A DNA stretch of 64,000 bases from the NCBI GenBank assembly GCA_020072845.1, contig JAIQGF010000004.1:109957-173956 (forward strand), read 5' to 3'. Positions 63,648 through 64,000 of the stretch are shown piece by piece; the stretch's first letter is position 1, and every line of letters begins with the position of its first letter. The position numbers and the translations under genes were made by a program. The DNA comes from Terriglobia bacterium (GTDB lineage: Bacteria > Acidobacteriota > Terriglobia > Terriglobales > Acidobacteriaceae). Below the pieces are notes generated by a model. That model was given only the letters and a program-made list of their open reading frames with translations, ran no database searches and had not been told where the DNA came from.

Positions 63648-64000
63648 TTCTTCCTCTCCGCTGCGCCGGGCGCTGCGTTCGCCGGCGCGTTCTGGCTGAG
63701 CTGCAGCGCCCGTATGTAGGCCGCAATCGCCCAGCGGTCCTGGGCGTTGACCTGCGCGGCATAATCCGGCATGGCGCCGAACCCGTTGCTCATGACGTCA
63801 TAAAAATGTCCCAGCGGCGCCTGCCGCAGCCGCGGCTCGTGGAACGACGGCGGACGCCGGAAGCCGCGCTGCACGATCATTCCATTGCCGTCGCCCAGCC
63901 GCGAATGGCAGGGCGCGCAGTAGATGTCGAAACGCTCCCGCCCGCGTTCCAGCACTTCCCGCGTCGCAGCAAACGGCATCGCGTCGCCCGGCTTCCCGTT
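63644..64000 (-). CDS. Alternative Complex III subunit ActE (mono-haem cytochrome c), partial
   Basis: The visible part encodes a class I cytochrome c with CAPCH and the methionine ligand in GFGAMPDYA, then a C-terminal Ala/Pro tail. The frame is open to the right edge, including seven codons before the first visible ATG (63979), so the real start and signal peptide are outside the window. Stop overlaps the start of ActF (ATGA). Confidence 0.85.
   Translation of the reverse strand, partial: NGKPGDAMPFAATREVLERGRERFDIYCAPCHSRLGDGNGMIVQRGFRRPPSFHEPRLRQAPLGHFYDVMSNGFGAMPDYAAQVNAQDRWAIAAYIRALQLSQNAPANAAPGAAERKK

Overview
The window looks like a chromosomal piece of an acidobacterium (class Terriglobia or a relative). 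This is an inference from gene content, not from a marker gene. The clues are a 1159-residue Oar-like TonB receptor with an N-terminal carboxypeptidase-regulatory domain, FG-GAP/CRTAC1-type sequences, an Alternative Complex III plus caa3-oxidase operon, EgtB/EgtD, and many long GC-rich genes separated by short intergenic spacers with palindromic repeats. I saw no rRNA, tRNA or CRISPR array.

Layout. 0.3-5.2 kb: FAD oxidoreductase plus ATP-dependent hydantoinase HyuA/HyuB. 5.2-7.5 kb: ergothioneine genes egtB/egtD. 7.5-12 kb: a visibly less GC-rich accessory island with a Phd/zeta-like toxin-antitoxin pair and its operator, a DUF6338 membrane protein with a proline-rich miniprotein, a broken TIR-domain gene, and a DUF5131 (phage Gp37/Gp68) plus TcmP pair. 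12-17.4 kb: mmsA, a beta-ureidopropionase-like amidase, a small membrane protein, a complete IS5-family element with CTAG target duplication, and an aldo/keto reductase. 17.4-28.8 kb: a sigma-54 activator and its histidine kinase facing a sigma-54-type promoter, then a Cus-like metal efflux operon with a NosL-like chaperone and a lytic transglycosylase. 28.9-31.5 kb: tryptophanase-family lyase and a diaminopentanoate-dehydrogenase-like protein.

32.9-46.5 kb is the most unusual part. All genes point the same way. A NuoE/NuoF/HoxU-type flavin and iron-sulfur module leads into a stand-alone FMN glutamate-synthase domain, with an intrinsic terminator behind it. Next come an HD-like protein, MmgE/PrpD, a fused two-domain aconitase-family enzyme, an isocitrate/isopropylmalate-type dehydrogenase, a CitD-CitE fusion and CitF. 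I propose an NADH-linked, possibly electron-bifurcating glutamate synthase complex next to a citrate-type carbon module. The substrates are not established.

46.5-64 kb: an S9 peptidase; a decayed sulfatase/CRTAC1 region with two apparent deletion junctions; an EamA transporter; the Oar-like receptor; PhoU; and the respiratory operon (ActE, ActF, orphan protein, Sco, CoxB, CoxA, CoxC, CoxD) running in from the right edge, where ActE is cut. A recurrent feature is a set of intergenic hairpins whose arms are degenerate tandem copies of a 6-8 base word, with a different word at most sites but the same design.
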